Shown: piece by piece, positions 11,892-23,830 of the stretch
How the letters are laid out: the number at the start of each line of letters is the position of its first letter
Numbering within the stretch: the stretch's first letter is position 1
From: Bettongia penicillata ogilbyi
Lineage: Eukaryota > Chordata > Mammalia > Diprotodontia > Potoroidae
Direction of reading: 5' to 3'
Assembly: GCA_023548195.1 (NCBI GenBank)
Contig: JAJHZJ010000041.1
Span: 1,302,001 to 1,366,000 of the forward strand
Length of the DNA: 64,000 nt
Translations under genes and position numbers: made by a program
Notes under the pieces: model-generated
The model's database searches: none
What the model saw: the letters and a program-made list of their open reading frames with translations, nothing else
What the model was told of the DNA's origin: nothing

Positions 11892-12546
11892 TCTCAGAAG
11901 AGGAAATGAAAGGGTGCCACTAAAGAACATTCCAGTTTGGGGTGGAGTTCTATGTAGGAAGAAGTAGGACCTTAAAATGGGTTTTGTTTGGGGAAATGTA
12001 TATGTCCATTCTCTGAGAAAGTTTTGTACCTTCCAGGACTAAATTAAACCCCAGGAGACAAGATATATGAGTCCCTAAGAGCAGCAAGCCCCCAGTACGG
12101 AAAGGGGAAATAGAAACAGGGATAGAATAAACTAGCCTTGGCAGTGGTGAGTGATCATGGTAAAGGCAGGAAGATCTCATGACTCATGACACAGAGTGAC
12201 TCACTGCACATGATACTTCTTCCATTCAGCACTGCTTCCAAACCCGAAATTATATTTCTTGGAGTGAGGCATATAGAAACAATGAGGAATGGGATGAGTT
12301 CTATGAGGGCAATAATAGAGAAAATTCAAATTCCAGAAACTCAACCCTCCTGGGAGACTATTTATTATATAATCTAAATACTAAATACTATTTATTATAT
12401 AATCTAAATAATAGAGAAGGGATAAGTAAGGGTACCTATACTTTGGAGAATGGACTTCAGAATAGATTAGAAAAGAGAGAGAAATAAGGAAAACAAGGTA
12501 AATCAAAGCTTCATAGTGTGGGAGTAGGAATACTCATTGCTCTTCA
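11890..12546. other. Unassigned sequence with a 30-bp tandem duplication
   Basis: No gene recognised. At 12,361-12,410 a 20-bp block beginning TTTATTATATAATC occurs twice at a 30-bp period, separated by CTAAATACTA. Confidence 0.5.
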
Positions 12547-12772
12547 TTGCCACTTTCAGACCTCCACCATCATCATTCAGAAACTCCATCTTTGAAGCTA
12601 GTGCTATCCAAATTTGGATCATCTAATCCAGATTCTGATATGTTATCTTCTGACACCCTACCCCAGCCCACAGCTGTAGGATGGTTTCTTTCTTTCTTTT
12701 CCTTCCTTCCTTCCTTCCTTCCTTCCTTCCTTCCTTCCTTCCTTCCTTCCTTCCTTCCTTCCTTTCTTTTTT

Positions 12773-12820
<48 letters not shown>

Positions 12821-12821
12821 T

Positions 12822-12854
<33 letters not shown>

Positions 12855-12925
12855 TTTCTTTCTTTCTTTCTTCTTCTTTCTTTCTTTCTTTTCTTTCTTT
12901 TCTTTCTTCTTTCTTTCTTTCTTTC

Positions 12926-12968
<43 letters not shown>

Positions 12969-13230
12969 ACCTTCAGTGCCTAGCTCACAATTCTCCACTT
13001 TGACTTCTGCCCTCATACTAGGGGACTTCAACATATATATTAGTCCTCCCTCAACTATCTTAACTTCCTAGTTTATCAACCTACCTGGTTGCTATAACTT
13101 ATTCCTTTATTCTATTTCAGCTACACACTGAATGGTCATACACCTTATCTTGCCATCACTCACAAGTGTTATACTTCTTTGCATATGAATTTCCAAAATT
13201 ATTTTACCTTATAATCTTTTATATGTAATG
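12547..13230 (+). repeat. L2-type LINE ORF2 endonuclease remnant split by a pyrimidine repeat
   Basis: Downstream of the pyrimidine tract the plus frame reads SALILGDFNIYISPPS (about 13,003-13,050), matching the L2/CR1 endonuclease 'GDFN' motif, followed by decayed FINLPGCYNL sequence. The part before the tract (12,547-12,680) is open but not clearly assignable. Confidence 0.5.
12681..12967. repeat. Long polypyrimidine (TTCC)n-(TTTC)n tract
   Basis: About 285 bp of nearly pure pyrimidine: TTCC units to about 12,765, then TTTC units with occasional TTTTC and TTC interruptions. Frames on both strands (SFLPSFLP, KERKKERK) are artefacts. Confidence 0.95.
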
Positions 13231-14720
13231 GGAGACTACTTCTTGAAGACTGAGCTGGAATATACTTGCTAGATATGAGGATAAAATCGGGCTTTTTGAA
13301 TCTTTTCTGGCATAGTATCGGGCCCTTTGAATTTGCAGGACGCCTAGAGATACCACTCATGGCTCTCATTTTTTTTAATATCCTATTTTATGGAATCCTT
13401 CACAAATTAACATTTCTTTTCTCTCTTTAAATGCATAGTTATGTTTTCCAGTGTTTGTTTTCCACACGTGTCGGTTTCTTTTGACATATCAAAATTTTGC
13501 ATCTGTTGCTTTAAGTATTGTTATATGCACAAGTATTGATATTGAGACTAATATGAGAATTTTAAAATTGCTTCATTAAGAAATGTTCATAATTTATTTT
13601 TGCATTGAAATAGACTTAGAATTCTTGATTTATTAGGAGGTCCTTATGCAGTACAAGTCCAAAAGTTTATCGGTGGGCCAGAAGCACCATTAATGAAGTG
13701 ATTAATTCCTTTCATAAGGAGCCTCATCTGGTTTATTTGACCTGGTTTGCTATTTATAATAGAATTATAGAATTTATAATAGAATGTTATAATAATAGAA
13801 TTATTATGTGGATTTGCAATTCCATTTGGGTTGCTCTTCTATGGCAGAGATTCACTGAGGAAAATTTGAGGTGCCTTTTGGAATGGGAACCCAGTTGCAT
13901 TGCATTATATGTTGAGAGAATCATAGTAGAGTTTTCACCTAGGAGAGTTGTTTTCTTACCAGAGGGCAAAGATATTCCAATCCACACCAGGTCCCTAATC
14001 TCTGTGGAAATTCCCACATTCTCCAAGGTTATGGCACGAACCCACATCTCCTAAAAGGGAAAGCTTGCCTAACTATGACTTTTTTCCTTTTCTTTGAAGT
14101 TACTCAATAATTAAACTTGCTCTGGGTCTGTGTGTGACCCGGGAGAGTGAGGTGAGGAAAATCGAGAGAGTGAAGTGTCCTATTCCCCTGGGAATCAGAG
14201 TTGGGGTACAAGCACCTGGCCAAGTTGGTTTGGTTTCTTGCCTCAGAGTGAGGGGGTAACTAGTTAACCTCCAGGTAAATGGTCTGAGGGAAACTCTGTA
14301 GGGATCAGTTTTCTTTACAAGATTACAAACTAATTTTCTTGGCTTTTCCTTTTCCTTTTTGTCTTTGATTCAAAATTACAGATGGCAGCACCAAGACAGG
14401 TACCTGTTGAGGACTAAGTGGGCAATAAACTGGGCAAAATGTTGTTTGTTGAATCTGTACAACTCTGTATTTGGGAAATAATTGTTATTTTTTTCTTCTG
14501 TGCTTGTAAGACTGTGTAAGATTGTGCCATTTTGTCTGTCGTGAGACAAATGTGACCCTAATATCTGAACTACATAAGAAAAAAATCAAAGAATGATAGT
14601 TGTAGGTTAATATAACTGCAACAAGACAGAAACATTTCAAAGAGAATTCTAGCAGAACAGCTAATGCAGTATATGCTAAAACATAGGCACTATGACCAAG
14701 TTAGATTTTTTTATACGGAT
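13231..14720 (+). repeat. Possible decayed LTR-retroelement region
   Basis: Weak evidence only. An LTR-like AATTAAACTTGCTCTGGGTC stretch (14,109-14,128) is followed about 250 bp later by TGGCAGCACCAAGACAGG (14,383-14,400), which loosely resembles a lysine-tRNA primer-binding site. The 118-codon frame at 13,698-14,054 has no motif I recognise and AT-rich repeats within it. It could equally be unique DNA. Confidence 0.2.
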
Positions 14721-14726
14721 ACCAAG

Positions 14727-14895
14727 GTAGCTAGGCGGAATAGTGAATAGAGTGAGGAAGATCTGCATTCAAATCCTGCCTCAGACACTTATTATTAGCT
14801 ATGTGACCCTGGGAAAGTCACTATCTACCTCAGTCTCCTCAACTGTAAAATGGAGATAAGTGGGTGCTTATTAAATGTTCATTGCCTTTCCCTTC
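14727..14895 (+). repeat. MIR-type SINE
   Basis: GTAGCTAGGCGGAATAGTG head, CATTCAAATCCTGCCTCAG B-box region, CTATGTGACCCTGGGAAAG CORE, then CTGTAAAATGGAGATAA. Confidence 0.8.
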
Positions 14896-15148
14896 CTCTT
14901 TAAATAGTAAAATCTAGAAATTCAGAACCTCTTCCCTCAATTCTGAAATAGTATATCCCTTTTATACAGGTTGCTTAGAATATGATCAAGTCTCTCATAC
15001 AATGACTTAATGTACGATCTTTTTCATACCCAGTTCTGATTCAGTCAAAAAGTGTTCTCACCTAGTCAAAGCATCAGAGACAAATAGAATGATTTCAACC
15101 TTACCCTCACACATATTTAAGGGGAAAAACAAGCTATACTTTGGTAGT

Positions 15149-15149
15149 T

Positions 15150-15214
<65 letters not shown>
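15149..15214. repeat. (TAG)n trinucleotide microsatellite
   Basis: About 21 uninterrupted TAG units abutting the reversed 3' end of a MIR. The minus-strand polyleucine frame is an artefact. 14,896-15,148 is unassigned. Confidence 0.95.
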
Positions 15215-15215
<1 letters not shown>

Positions 15216-15310
15216 AACATTTTAAATAGGGATCATTATGTGCCGCCACTATGCTAAGTCTTTTACAATTATTATCTCATTTGGTCATTTTATTCATGGT
15301 TTGATGTACA
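15215..15310 (-). repeat. MIR 3'-end fragment
   Basis: ATTATGTGCCGCCACTATGC and ATTATCTCATTTGGTCATTT are the reversed MIR tail. Confidence 0.65.
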
Positions 15311-15384
15311 ATCCTCCCCAGTTTTATTTTGTATAGAGAAATGCCTATTTCATTTCATGTTTTTAAGTTCAGAATTTTTTGTGG

Positions 15385-15618
15385 GTAGGAATTGGACCTG
15401 TAATTTCATTTCTGTAGGGATCTACTTGGTGAAAAACTCCACCCATGCAGGCCAGTACCTTCTTTGCAACTTCAAGGTTTAAAATGTTGCCTAGACCATT
15501 AAGAAGTTAAGTGATTTTCCTAGGATCACACAGTGGGTGTTGTGCCAGAAGCAAAGCTTGACGCCAGGTTTTTCTGACATTGAAGTCAGTTTCCTATTCA
15601 TTATACCATGCTGGCTTT
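15385..15618 (-). repeat. MIR_Mars-like SINE
   Basis: Reversed copy of the family seen at 4,965-5,165: CTGTAATTTCATTTCTGTAG, CAGGCCAGTACCTTCTTTGC, then GGATCACACAGTGGGTGTTG (CORE) and a head ending near TTATACCATGCTGGC. Confidence 0.65.
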
Positions 15619-15817
15619 TTTAAAATTGGAGTTTAAAAAATGAAATTGAAGAGATTTTGCACTAACAAAATCAATGCAGCTAGAATAAGAAGGAAAACTG
15701 TCAATTAGGCAAAAATCTTCGCAACAAAAATTTTCTGATGAGAATCTTACATAAATTATAAATGTATGTATACACACATACATGAACATCTATGTAGACA
15801 CAAACACACACATATGT

Positions 15818-16081
15818 TGTTGTTCAGTCACTTCAGTCTTGTCCAATTCTTCATAAGCCCATTTGGGGTTTTCTTGGCAAAATTACTAGAGTGGTTTGCC
15901 ATTTCCTTCTCCATTGTTTTACAGTTTCCATCATTTTATAGATGAGGAAACTGAGGCAAACAAGGTTAATTAACTTGTCCAGCGTTACATAGCCAGGAAG
16001 TGTCAGAGGCCAGATTTCAACTTTGGAAAATGAACACCTGACTCCAGGTCAAGTACTCTATCCACTGAACCTCCTAGCTGC
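15818..16081 (-). repeat. MAR1-type CORE-SINE with RTE tail, full length
   Basis: TTGTTGTTCAGTCACTTCAG tail, GGGGTTTTCTTGGCAAAATT, GATGAGGAAACTGAGGCAAA, CORE and head CTCTATCCACTGAACCTCC, followed by a CATATA microsatellite (16,080-16,112). Confidence 0.85.
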
Positions 16082-16112
16082 ATATACATATACATACACA
16101 TATACATATATG

Positions 16113-16330
16113 GAATTAACAGAAATACATAGGACTAAGAGCCATTGAATGGGAGAATATGAACAAATAGCTCTTAAAAGAAGAATTAATCTGTTAATAA
16201 TCATATGAAAAGAAATACAGATTAAAACAGGAGGAGGAGCAATGGGATGATAGCCATATTCATAAACTGTTGGTAGAACTGTGAATTGGCCCAACTGTTC
16301 TGGGAAGCACTTTGGAAGTATTTTTTTTAG
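16113..16330 (+). repeat. L1 3' region fragment
   Basis: Contains ACTGTTGGTAGAACTGTGAA, the L1 'cattgttggtggaa...' block just downstream of ORF2, ending near TTTGGAAGTA. 16,331-16,589 is unassigned. Confidence 0.55.
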
Positions 16331-16589
16331 AAATGACTAGAAGATCCATACCCAGATATCTTAGTCTTAGCCATATACTCCAGGGTGATGAGAGATGAGA
16401 AAGAGAAAAGTTGAGAAAGTGTACCTATCTCCCTTAATTGTGAAAATAAGGGACTATGGGTATGGAATGTTGAATAGAGATACATTTGATATATTGCATG
16501 GTTTAGCTGAACTTTAATTTTTCTAATTTTCATTCTTTGTTACAATAAATGGCTTATTGAGTAGGAGAGGGAGAAAGGACATATATGAA

Positions 16590-17590
16590 AATAAATGTGA
16601 CCTCAAGTATATAGAGAACTGAGCTAAATTCACAAGAATACAAGTCATTCTCCAACTGATAGTCAAAACAGGCAATTTTCAGAAGAAGAAATCAAAACTA
16701 TCTCCTGCCACATGAAAAAATGCTTTAAATAATATCTATCAGATTGACTAATGTGATGGAAAAGGAAAAATGACAATTGTTGGAGGGGATGTGAAAAAAT
16801 TGGGCCCTAATGCATTGTTGATGGAGTTGTGAATTGATCCTACCATTCTGGAGAGCAATTTAGAAGTATGCCCAAAGGGCTACAAAATAGTACATATCAT
16901 TTGACTCAGCAATACTGCTACTATGTCTGTATTCCAAAGTGATTTTTTTAAAAAGGAAAAAGGAACTATATATACAAAAATATTTATAGCAGCTCTTTTT
17001 GTGGTGGTAATGAACTGAAATTGAGTGCATGCCCATCAGCTGAGGAATGACTGAACAAGTCATGGTATATCAGGATGGCATACTACTGCACTATAAGTAA
17101 TGATGGGCAGGATGCTTTCAGGAAAAAAACTTAGAAAGACTTACAGGAACTGATGCAAAATGAAGTGAGCAGAACCAGGAGAACACTTTACAGAGTAACA
17201 ACAACGTTATATGATGATCACCTGTGAATGACTTGGCCATTTTTAGGAATACAAATAATCTAAAACAGTTCTGAAAGACTCATCATGAAAAATGCTATCC
17301 ATCTTCAGAAACAGAATTGATGGAATCCGAATGCAGATCGAAGCACACTTTTGTTTAAACTTTATTTTCCCTAGTGCTTTTATTGGGGAAAGGGGTCCTG
17401 TGTTTTCTTTCACATGGCTAACATGCAAATATGCAAATTGCTTGCTTTCTGGATGAGGGAAGAGGGTAAGTAGGGTGGAAGAGAATTTGGAACTCCAAAT
17501 TTTTAAAAACAAAGGTTGAAAATTTTTAAAATGTAATTTAAAAAAGATTTAAAATGTTATTCTGAAAAAGAAAAAAGAAAATAAATGATG
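16590..17590 (+). repeat. L1 3' end (end of ORF2 plus 3'UTR)
   Basis: Contains CAAAACAGGCAATTTTCAGA, the GGAGGGGATGTGAAAAAATT block, CAGCTGAGGAATGACTGAAC, GGATGGCATACTACTGCACT and GCAGAACCAGGAGAACACTT in L1 order, ending in A-rich sequence. Minus-strand frames here are shadows. Confidence 0.8.
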
Positions 17591-18298
17591 CAAAACAAAA
17601 AAAAATTATAAAAAATAAATAAAGAAATCATAAAGGGTAGGAATAGAATCTTGGATTTGACACAGGAGATAAGAGACCAACAAAGATTTTAAATCTTTTC
17701 CTGAGTTACACTTTAAAAAAATCTGAACTGAAATCAGGAAGCACCTGTGCTTGTTAACAGTAGTTAGGAAATGGCTTAAAAAGTCTGGACTCCTTTCAAG
17801 ATATTGTATTGGCTGTCAGTGAAATCATTCCAACCTCTCTAATTCATTGTAAATGCAGGAGGCTGACTATTGTTCTTAGTCTCTTAGAATTCATAAATTC
17901 CATTTTGTAATAGCAATGAGGCACTCAAAGCAGTACATTTAAGGGCAACTATTACATTTCTTAAGCTATAAAAGTCACTTATACTTTATCCTCATATTGT
18001 TTAGTGAGTTGTTTTTTTTTGTTGTTATCCAAGATTTGTTGTAATTATCCATAAATTGTGTTACCTTGTGGCTAGGATTGGGAAACTAAGGAAAGAGAAT
18101 AAATTGTTTTAATGCTAAGGTGCTAGCCCAGTGGAAATAGGAAACAATAAATCAGGTTCTTGTTTCAAGTAAACTTTGCCACAATGTATCTTGTTTAAAG
18201 TTAACTATGTATAATAGATTTTACTAACGGGAAAGTCTTATTAATAGGAAGGCATTGCATAATACTTTTTTGTAAACAATGGTAAAGTACTAAGTATT
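17591..18298. other. Spacer between two convergent L1 copies
   Basis: About 700 bp without recognised repeat or gene. The left 15-bp target duplication of the next L1 (AAAGTACTAAGTATT) is at 18,284-18,298. Confidence 0.5.
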
Positions 18299-21200
18299 TT
18301 CAATTTTTTAATTTTATTTTTTCCAATTACGTAAAATTTTTAACATTCACTTAAAAAAATTTTTGAGTTCCAAGTTCTCTCCCTCCTCTATCCCCCTCCC
18401 CCTCCTTGACAAGGCAAGCAATTTGATACAGATTATATATGTACAATCATGCAAAACATTTCCATTTTAGCTATATTGTGAAAGAAAACACAGACCAAAA
18501 TAAAGTTGTTGTTTTTTTTTAAAGTATACTTCAATCTGCATTCAGACTCCATCAGTTCTTTCTCTGGAGATAGATAGCATTTTTCATCATAAGTCCTTCA
18601 GAACTATCTTGGATCATTATATTGACCAGAATAGCTAAGTCATTCACAGTAGATCTTTATACAATAGTGCTGTTACTATGTGCCGTGTTCTCGTGATTCT
18701 GCTTACTTCATTTTGCATCAGTTAACCTAATTCTCAGGTTTTTCTGAAAGCATTGTGCTCATCGCTTCTTATAGCACAATAGTATTCTGTCCCAATCATA
18801 TATACTACAATGTGCTTGGCCATTCCACAATTAATGGACCAGTACTCAATTTCTAATTCTTTGCTTGCACAAAAAGCTGCTATAAATATTTTTGTGTATA
18901 CAGGTCCTTTTCATTTAAAAAAAAATCTCTTTAGGATACAGATACAGTAGCAGTATTACTGGGTCAAATGATATGCACAATTTTGTAGCCCTTTGAGTAT
19001 AGTTCTAAATTGCTCTCCAGAATGGTTGGATCAAATTCACCACTCCACAATAATGCATTATTGTCCCAATTTTTTGACCGTTGTCATTTTCTTTTTCTGT
19101 CACATTAGCCAATCTGATAGGTGCAATATGATACTTCAGAGCTGTCGGTTTGCATTTTTTCTAATCAATATTGATTTAGATCATTTTTACGTAACTATAG
19201 ACAGCTTTGATTTCTTCTTCTGAAAGCTGCTTATTCATATGTTTTGACCAATTATCAATAGGGGGATGATTTGTATTCTTATAAATTTGAATCAATTATC
19301 TATATATTTGAGAAATGTGGCCTTTATCAGAGAAACTTGCTATAAAAACTTCCCCCCAAGTTTTCTACTTTCCTTCTAATCTTGACTTCATTGGCTTTGT
19401 TTGTGAAAACCTTTTTAATTTAATGTAATCAAAATTATCCATTTTGCATCCCATAATCCCATAATACTCTCTATCTTTTTTTGGTCATAAATTCCTTTTT
19501 TACCCACAGATATGACAGGTAAACTATTTCATGCTTCCCTGATTTGCTTATGACATTACCCTTTATGTCTAAATTATGTACCAAGCTTGACCTTCTCTTG
19601 GTATACCTATATTTTGGTCTGAGATGTTAGTCTATACTTAGTTTCTGTCAAACTGCTTTCCAATTTTTCCAGCAATTTTTGTCACATATTGAGTTTTTAT
19701 CCCAAAACTTTGATCTTTGGATTCATCAAATATTAGATTACTAAAGTCATCTACTACTCTATATTATGTACCTAATTTGTTCCACTGATCCACCACTCTA
19801 TTTCTTAGTACCAGATAGCTTTGATGATTACTGCTTTATAATGTAGTTTGAGACCTGGTACTGCTAGGCCATCTTCCTTCACTTTTTTTTGATTGGTTTT
19901 CTTATATTCTTGAACTTTTGTTCTTCCAGATGAACTTTGTTATTATTTTTCTAGCTCTATAAAATAATTTTTGGTAGTTTGATTCATATAACACTGAATA
20001 AGTAAATTAATTTAGGTAGAATTGTTGTTTTTATTATATTGGCTTGACCTACCCAAAAGCAACTAATATTTTTCCAGTTGTTTAGATCTGACTCTATTTG
20101 TGTGAAGTGTTTTGTAATTGTGTTCATATAATTCCTAGGTTTGTTATGGCAAGTAGACTCCCAAGTGCAGCTAGGTGGTGCAGTGGATAGAGCACCAGTG
20201 CAGGAATCAGGAGGACCTGAGTTCAAATCTCATCTCAGACACTTGACATTCACTAGCTGTGTGACCTTGGGTAAGTCACTTAACCCCAATTGCCTCATCC
20301 TGGGTCATCTCCAGTCGTGCTGATGAATATCTGGATTCAGATGGCTCTGGAGGAGAAGTGAGGCTGGTGACCTGCATAGCCCTCACTCAAAACAAAGTCA
20401 AGTGAAAGACATGTCATTATTTCTCTGATAGTATGGTCTTCTTTGGCAATGAAGGACAAACACACACAGACTCCCAAGTATTTTAGATTGTCTACTGTTG
20501 TTTTAAATGGAATGTCTCTTTCTACCTCTTACTTCTGGGTTTTGTTGGTAGTACATAGAAATATTGATGATATATGTGGATTTATTTTATATCCTGCAAC
20601 TTTGTTGAACTTGTTAATTATTTTAATTATTTTTTCAGTTGATTCACTAGGATTTTCCATATATCATTTGTGAAGAATGATGATTTATTTCCTCATAGCT
20701 ATTCAAATTTCTTCTATTTCTTTTCCTTCTATTATTGCTACAGCTGGAGTTTCTATTACAACATTGAATAATAATGGTGATAATGGGCATCTTTGCTTCA
20801 TCCCTGGGGATAGACTGTCGGTCCTTGATATTTCAATTGTTTCTTTCTGTATGCTTGGAATATTTTGTCCTTGACCTGCATACTCTGGAATAAGACTATA
20901 ATATTCCTGAGACTTTTCATTTTCGGATCTCTTTCAGGAGATTATTGGTAGATTCTTTTAATTTCTAATTTACTATCTGGATTGAAGATATTGGGACAGT
21001 TTTCTTTGATAATTTCTTGAAAGATGCTGTCTAGGCTATTTTCTTGATCATGTCTTCCAGGTAGTCCAATAATTCTTAAATTATTTCTCCTTGATCAATT
21101 TTCTATATCAGTTTTTCCACTGAGATATTTCACATTTCCTTCTATTTTTTGACTTTACTGTTTCTTGAAGTTTCATTGAATTATTAGCTTCTACTTGCCC

Positions 21201-22355
21201 AATTCAAAAGTTTAAGAAATAATTTCCTCTAGTGAGCTTTTGTACCTCCTTTTCTATTTGGTCAATTCTATTTTTTTAAAGAGTTCTTTTCTTCAGTGTA
21301 TTTTTGTATCTCTTCTTCAGTTTGGCCAATCTTGCTTTTTAAAGTGTTCCTCTTTTAACATTTGGCCACTTATGTTTCTTAAGGATTTACTTCAGTATTT
21401 TTTTGTGCCCTCTTTATTAAGCTATAGACTTTTTTCATGATTTTCTGGCAAGACTCTAATTTCTTTTCTCAATTTTTCTTCTACTCCTTTAATGTGATTT
21501 TAAATTCCTTTCTTTTTGAGAGGTTCCAGGAATTCTTTTTGAGTCTGAAACCAATTTACATTGTTCTTTGAGTCTTTGAATGTAACTACCTTGACTTTAT
21601 TGTCTTCTTTGGAGTTTGTATTTTGATAGTCTTTGTCATCATATTTCCTTTTTATGGCTAGGTTCTTTTCATGTTGTTTGTTCATTTTTAGCCTATTTCT
21701 CGACTTTTTTAATTTATGTTAAAGTTGGGCTCTACTTCCAGAGTGGAGAAGGCACTATCCCAAGTTTCAGACTTTTTGTGCTGCTCTTTTCAGAGCTAGC
21801 TTTGAGGGTCTATAAATTTTCTGTGCTTCCAAGGTGCTATGAACTAAGGAGAAGTGTGGTCATTGTTTTCCTGTTCTGTGGTCAGGACTGTGAATGACCG
21901 CAAGCACTTTTTTGTGCCCTGGAACTGTAACCAGAATTCCTACTTTCCTGCAGCAGCAAACTCTGGTAGTCCTGTGACTGCATCCCTGGAACCTTCTATG
22001 GGCAATGCAACAGAATCCTATATCCAGCGCCAGCAAGTGGTCTCTGGTAATCTCCTTTTAACCAGCTGTCCAACTCCCATGCTGTCTGTAACCTGAGAGC
22101 TTTGGAAGCTGCCACCACCAAAGCAGCTGTCCTCAAGGCCTGATGGTGGCTTGCTGGGGTAAGGCCTGTGTTGTACTGCACTCTGCTCTCACCCTGGTGA
22201 AACAGACCTTTCCTGCTAACCTTCTAAGTTGTGTTGAGCTGGAAAGTTGTTTCACCTCAACCTTTTGTTTGTTCTGCTGCTCCAGAATTTGTTTTGAGAA
22301 ATTATTTCTCAAAAAATTTAGGGGAATTTTACTCTGCCATCTTGGCTCTGCCTAC
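18299..22355 (-). mobile_element. Internally deleted L1 LINE with both ends and a 15-bp target duplication
   Basis: Minus-strand order from high to low coordinates: 5'UTR (about 22,355-21,720), ORF1 with the signature DIEN-stop-SRRNNLRIIGLP (21,042-21,117), then a jump to the second half of the ORF2 reverse transcriptase (CPLSPLLFN, about 20,764-20,800), ORF2 C-terminus, 3'UTR and poly-T at 18,300. Flanks AAAGTACTAAGTATT (18,284-18,298) and AAAATACCAAGTATT (22,356-22,370) match at 13 of 15. The end of ORF1, the endonuclease and the first half of RT are missing at a junction near 20,808-20,822. The FADD catalytic box reads FTND (20,663-20,674). Dead copy; frames on either strand inside it are not genes. 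Confidence 0.85.
20167..20467 (+). mobile_element. WSINE1-like SINE nested in the L1, perfect 12-bp target duplication
   Basis: Complete tRNA-like head with A-box-like TGGTGCAGTGG and B-box GAGTTCAAATC, CORE, and GAAGGACAAACACACAC end. Flanked by identical AGACTCCCAAGT at 20,155-20,166 and 20,468-20,479. Low divergence from the copies at 26,028 and 53,705. Confidence 0.95.
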
Positions 22356-22384
22356 AAAATACCAAGTATTGAAACCAATTTGTA

Positions 22385-22386
<2 letters not shown>

Positions 22387-22478
<92 letters not shown>
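22387..22478. repeat. (CT)n dinucleotide microsatellite
   Basis: About 90 bp of uninterrupted CT just outside the L1 target duplication; LSLSLS frames are artefacts. Confidence 0.97.
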
Positions 22479-22499
22479 CCTCTCCCCCCCATCTCTCTC

Positions 22500-22860
22500 A
22501 GTGTGCACTTCTCTGTTTTGTATTTCTTATCTTCCAAAGCCCAATGTAGGTACCAGCTCTTCCAAATAGCTTTCCTTCATCTCTATTTCCTTCATTTCTA
22601 TCATCTTCATCTAGAAAAAATATTCTCTAGCTCCTCAAATTTTTAGAGGAAATAGTATTTTTCCCTCTTTGCCCATATTCTATCTTGTATCATACTCAGG
22701 TGCACAGATTTCATCCACCTCTTCCTTTGTCTCCACTTTCTCCCCATCCCATCATTGAATCATTAGCTACAAGGACAGGCCTCTATTGCTTTCTCTTATT
22801 AATATCCCCAGTTCCTTGTACATAGTAAGCATTTAATAAAAGTATGTTGATTTGGAGTTG
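22500..22860 (+). repeat. L2 LINE 3' end
   Basis: AATAGCTTTCCTTCATCTCT, then CTTGTACATAGTAAGCATTT and AATAAAAGTATGTTGA, the typical L2 3' terminus. Confidence 0.65.
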
Positions 22861-23699
22861 ATTAATTATATAGATTCAGCCTACTATGCATGTCTAATGA
22901 CAGATATAACTATACTGGAGTATTTAAAGGCAGACACCATTGAGGGAACTGAATTCTAGGACACAGGTGGCAGTGTTTCTCATCTCTTCTTAAATTTTTG
23001 TGGGCTCCATAACTCTGGGAACTTCCATAAATAGGAAATTCTGTATATAGCTCTGCTTTCAATACAGTGAGAGTCATGGAATTTTTAAGTTGAAAGAGCA
23101 CTTAGATGTCATCTATATTTGATAATTATGGAAAAAGTTAGCTTATGGTTTACCATATGGAAGAAAACTACAGGTCAAATCTAGTTACAGGGAGCAACAG
23201 AGATTTATCTAAATTATTCTCTTGAGCCATTATTTTATTGTATCACATATTTCAAAATATATTATGGGAGCACTTAAAAATCCTTTTGTTAAACAGACAT
23301 TTTTGTTGTAAGCATATGCAGCTGTTTGTAAAATTAGAGGGTTGGATTAGATGAATTCTTAGATATCTTCTAGTTCTTCCAGTCTATGGTTCTGTCATTT
23401 TACAGGGTTTCTCGGTGTACAATAAACTCCATAAAAGACCTCACACACACATAGTTACTCCACATGTATAAAGTGATCACGATGAATTCAGAATTTTAAT
23501 TTAGTTTTTAAAAGAAATTTTAAACCAATGACCACAAGTGTGCAACAAATACTTTGAGATTATAAAAGTGTCAAAAGCAACATCTTTATAAGGAAATAGA
23601 GTGAAGGTTTTAAAGAACAAAGACAACCAGAATTTACAAAGAGTATAGTTGCTGAGTTGTTTCTTAAGATTGAGTTGTTTCTTAGGATTATTACTGCTA
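22861..23699. other. Mostly unassigned; small SINE tail fragment
   Basis: Only GGATTAGATGAATTCTTAGA...TATGGTTCTGTC at about 23,342-23,397 resembles the 3' end of a CORE-SINE or CR1. No gene seen. Confidence 0.35.
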
Positions 23700-23830
23700 A
23701 TAATATTGCAGCATTACTTATAATAACAAATATCATCCTTCTATAGTACTTTATGGTTTACAGAACTCTTTCCTCACAATGCTGTGAGATAGACAGTGAA
23801 CCTACTATTATTATTCCTTTTTCACAGAAG
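23700..23830 (-). repeat. MIR-type fragment
   Basis: TACTTTATGGTTTACAGAAC, CTCACAATGCTGTGAGATAG and ATTATTATTCCTTTTTCACA form a reversed MIR3-like tail. Confidence 0.5.

Noticed and set aside
12547..13071. Frames of 100-174 codons through the TTCC/TTTC tract
   Set aside because: Translations are SFLPSFLP/FFLSFFLS repeats, and KERKKE on the other strand: microsatellite artefacts.
14383..14400. Retroviral lysine primer-binding site
   Set aside because: TGGCAGCACCAAGACAGG only loosely resembles it, and no LTR boundaries, gag, pol or second LTR were found; kept only as a low-confidence region note.
22143..22646. 167-codon plus frame with LSLSLS repeats
   Set aside because: It crosses an inverted L1 5'UTR, the (CT)n microsatellite and an L2 tail; not a gene.
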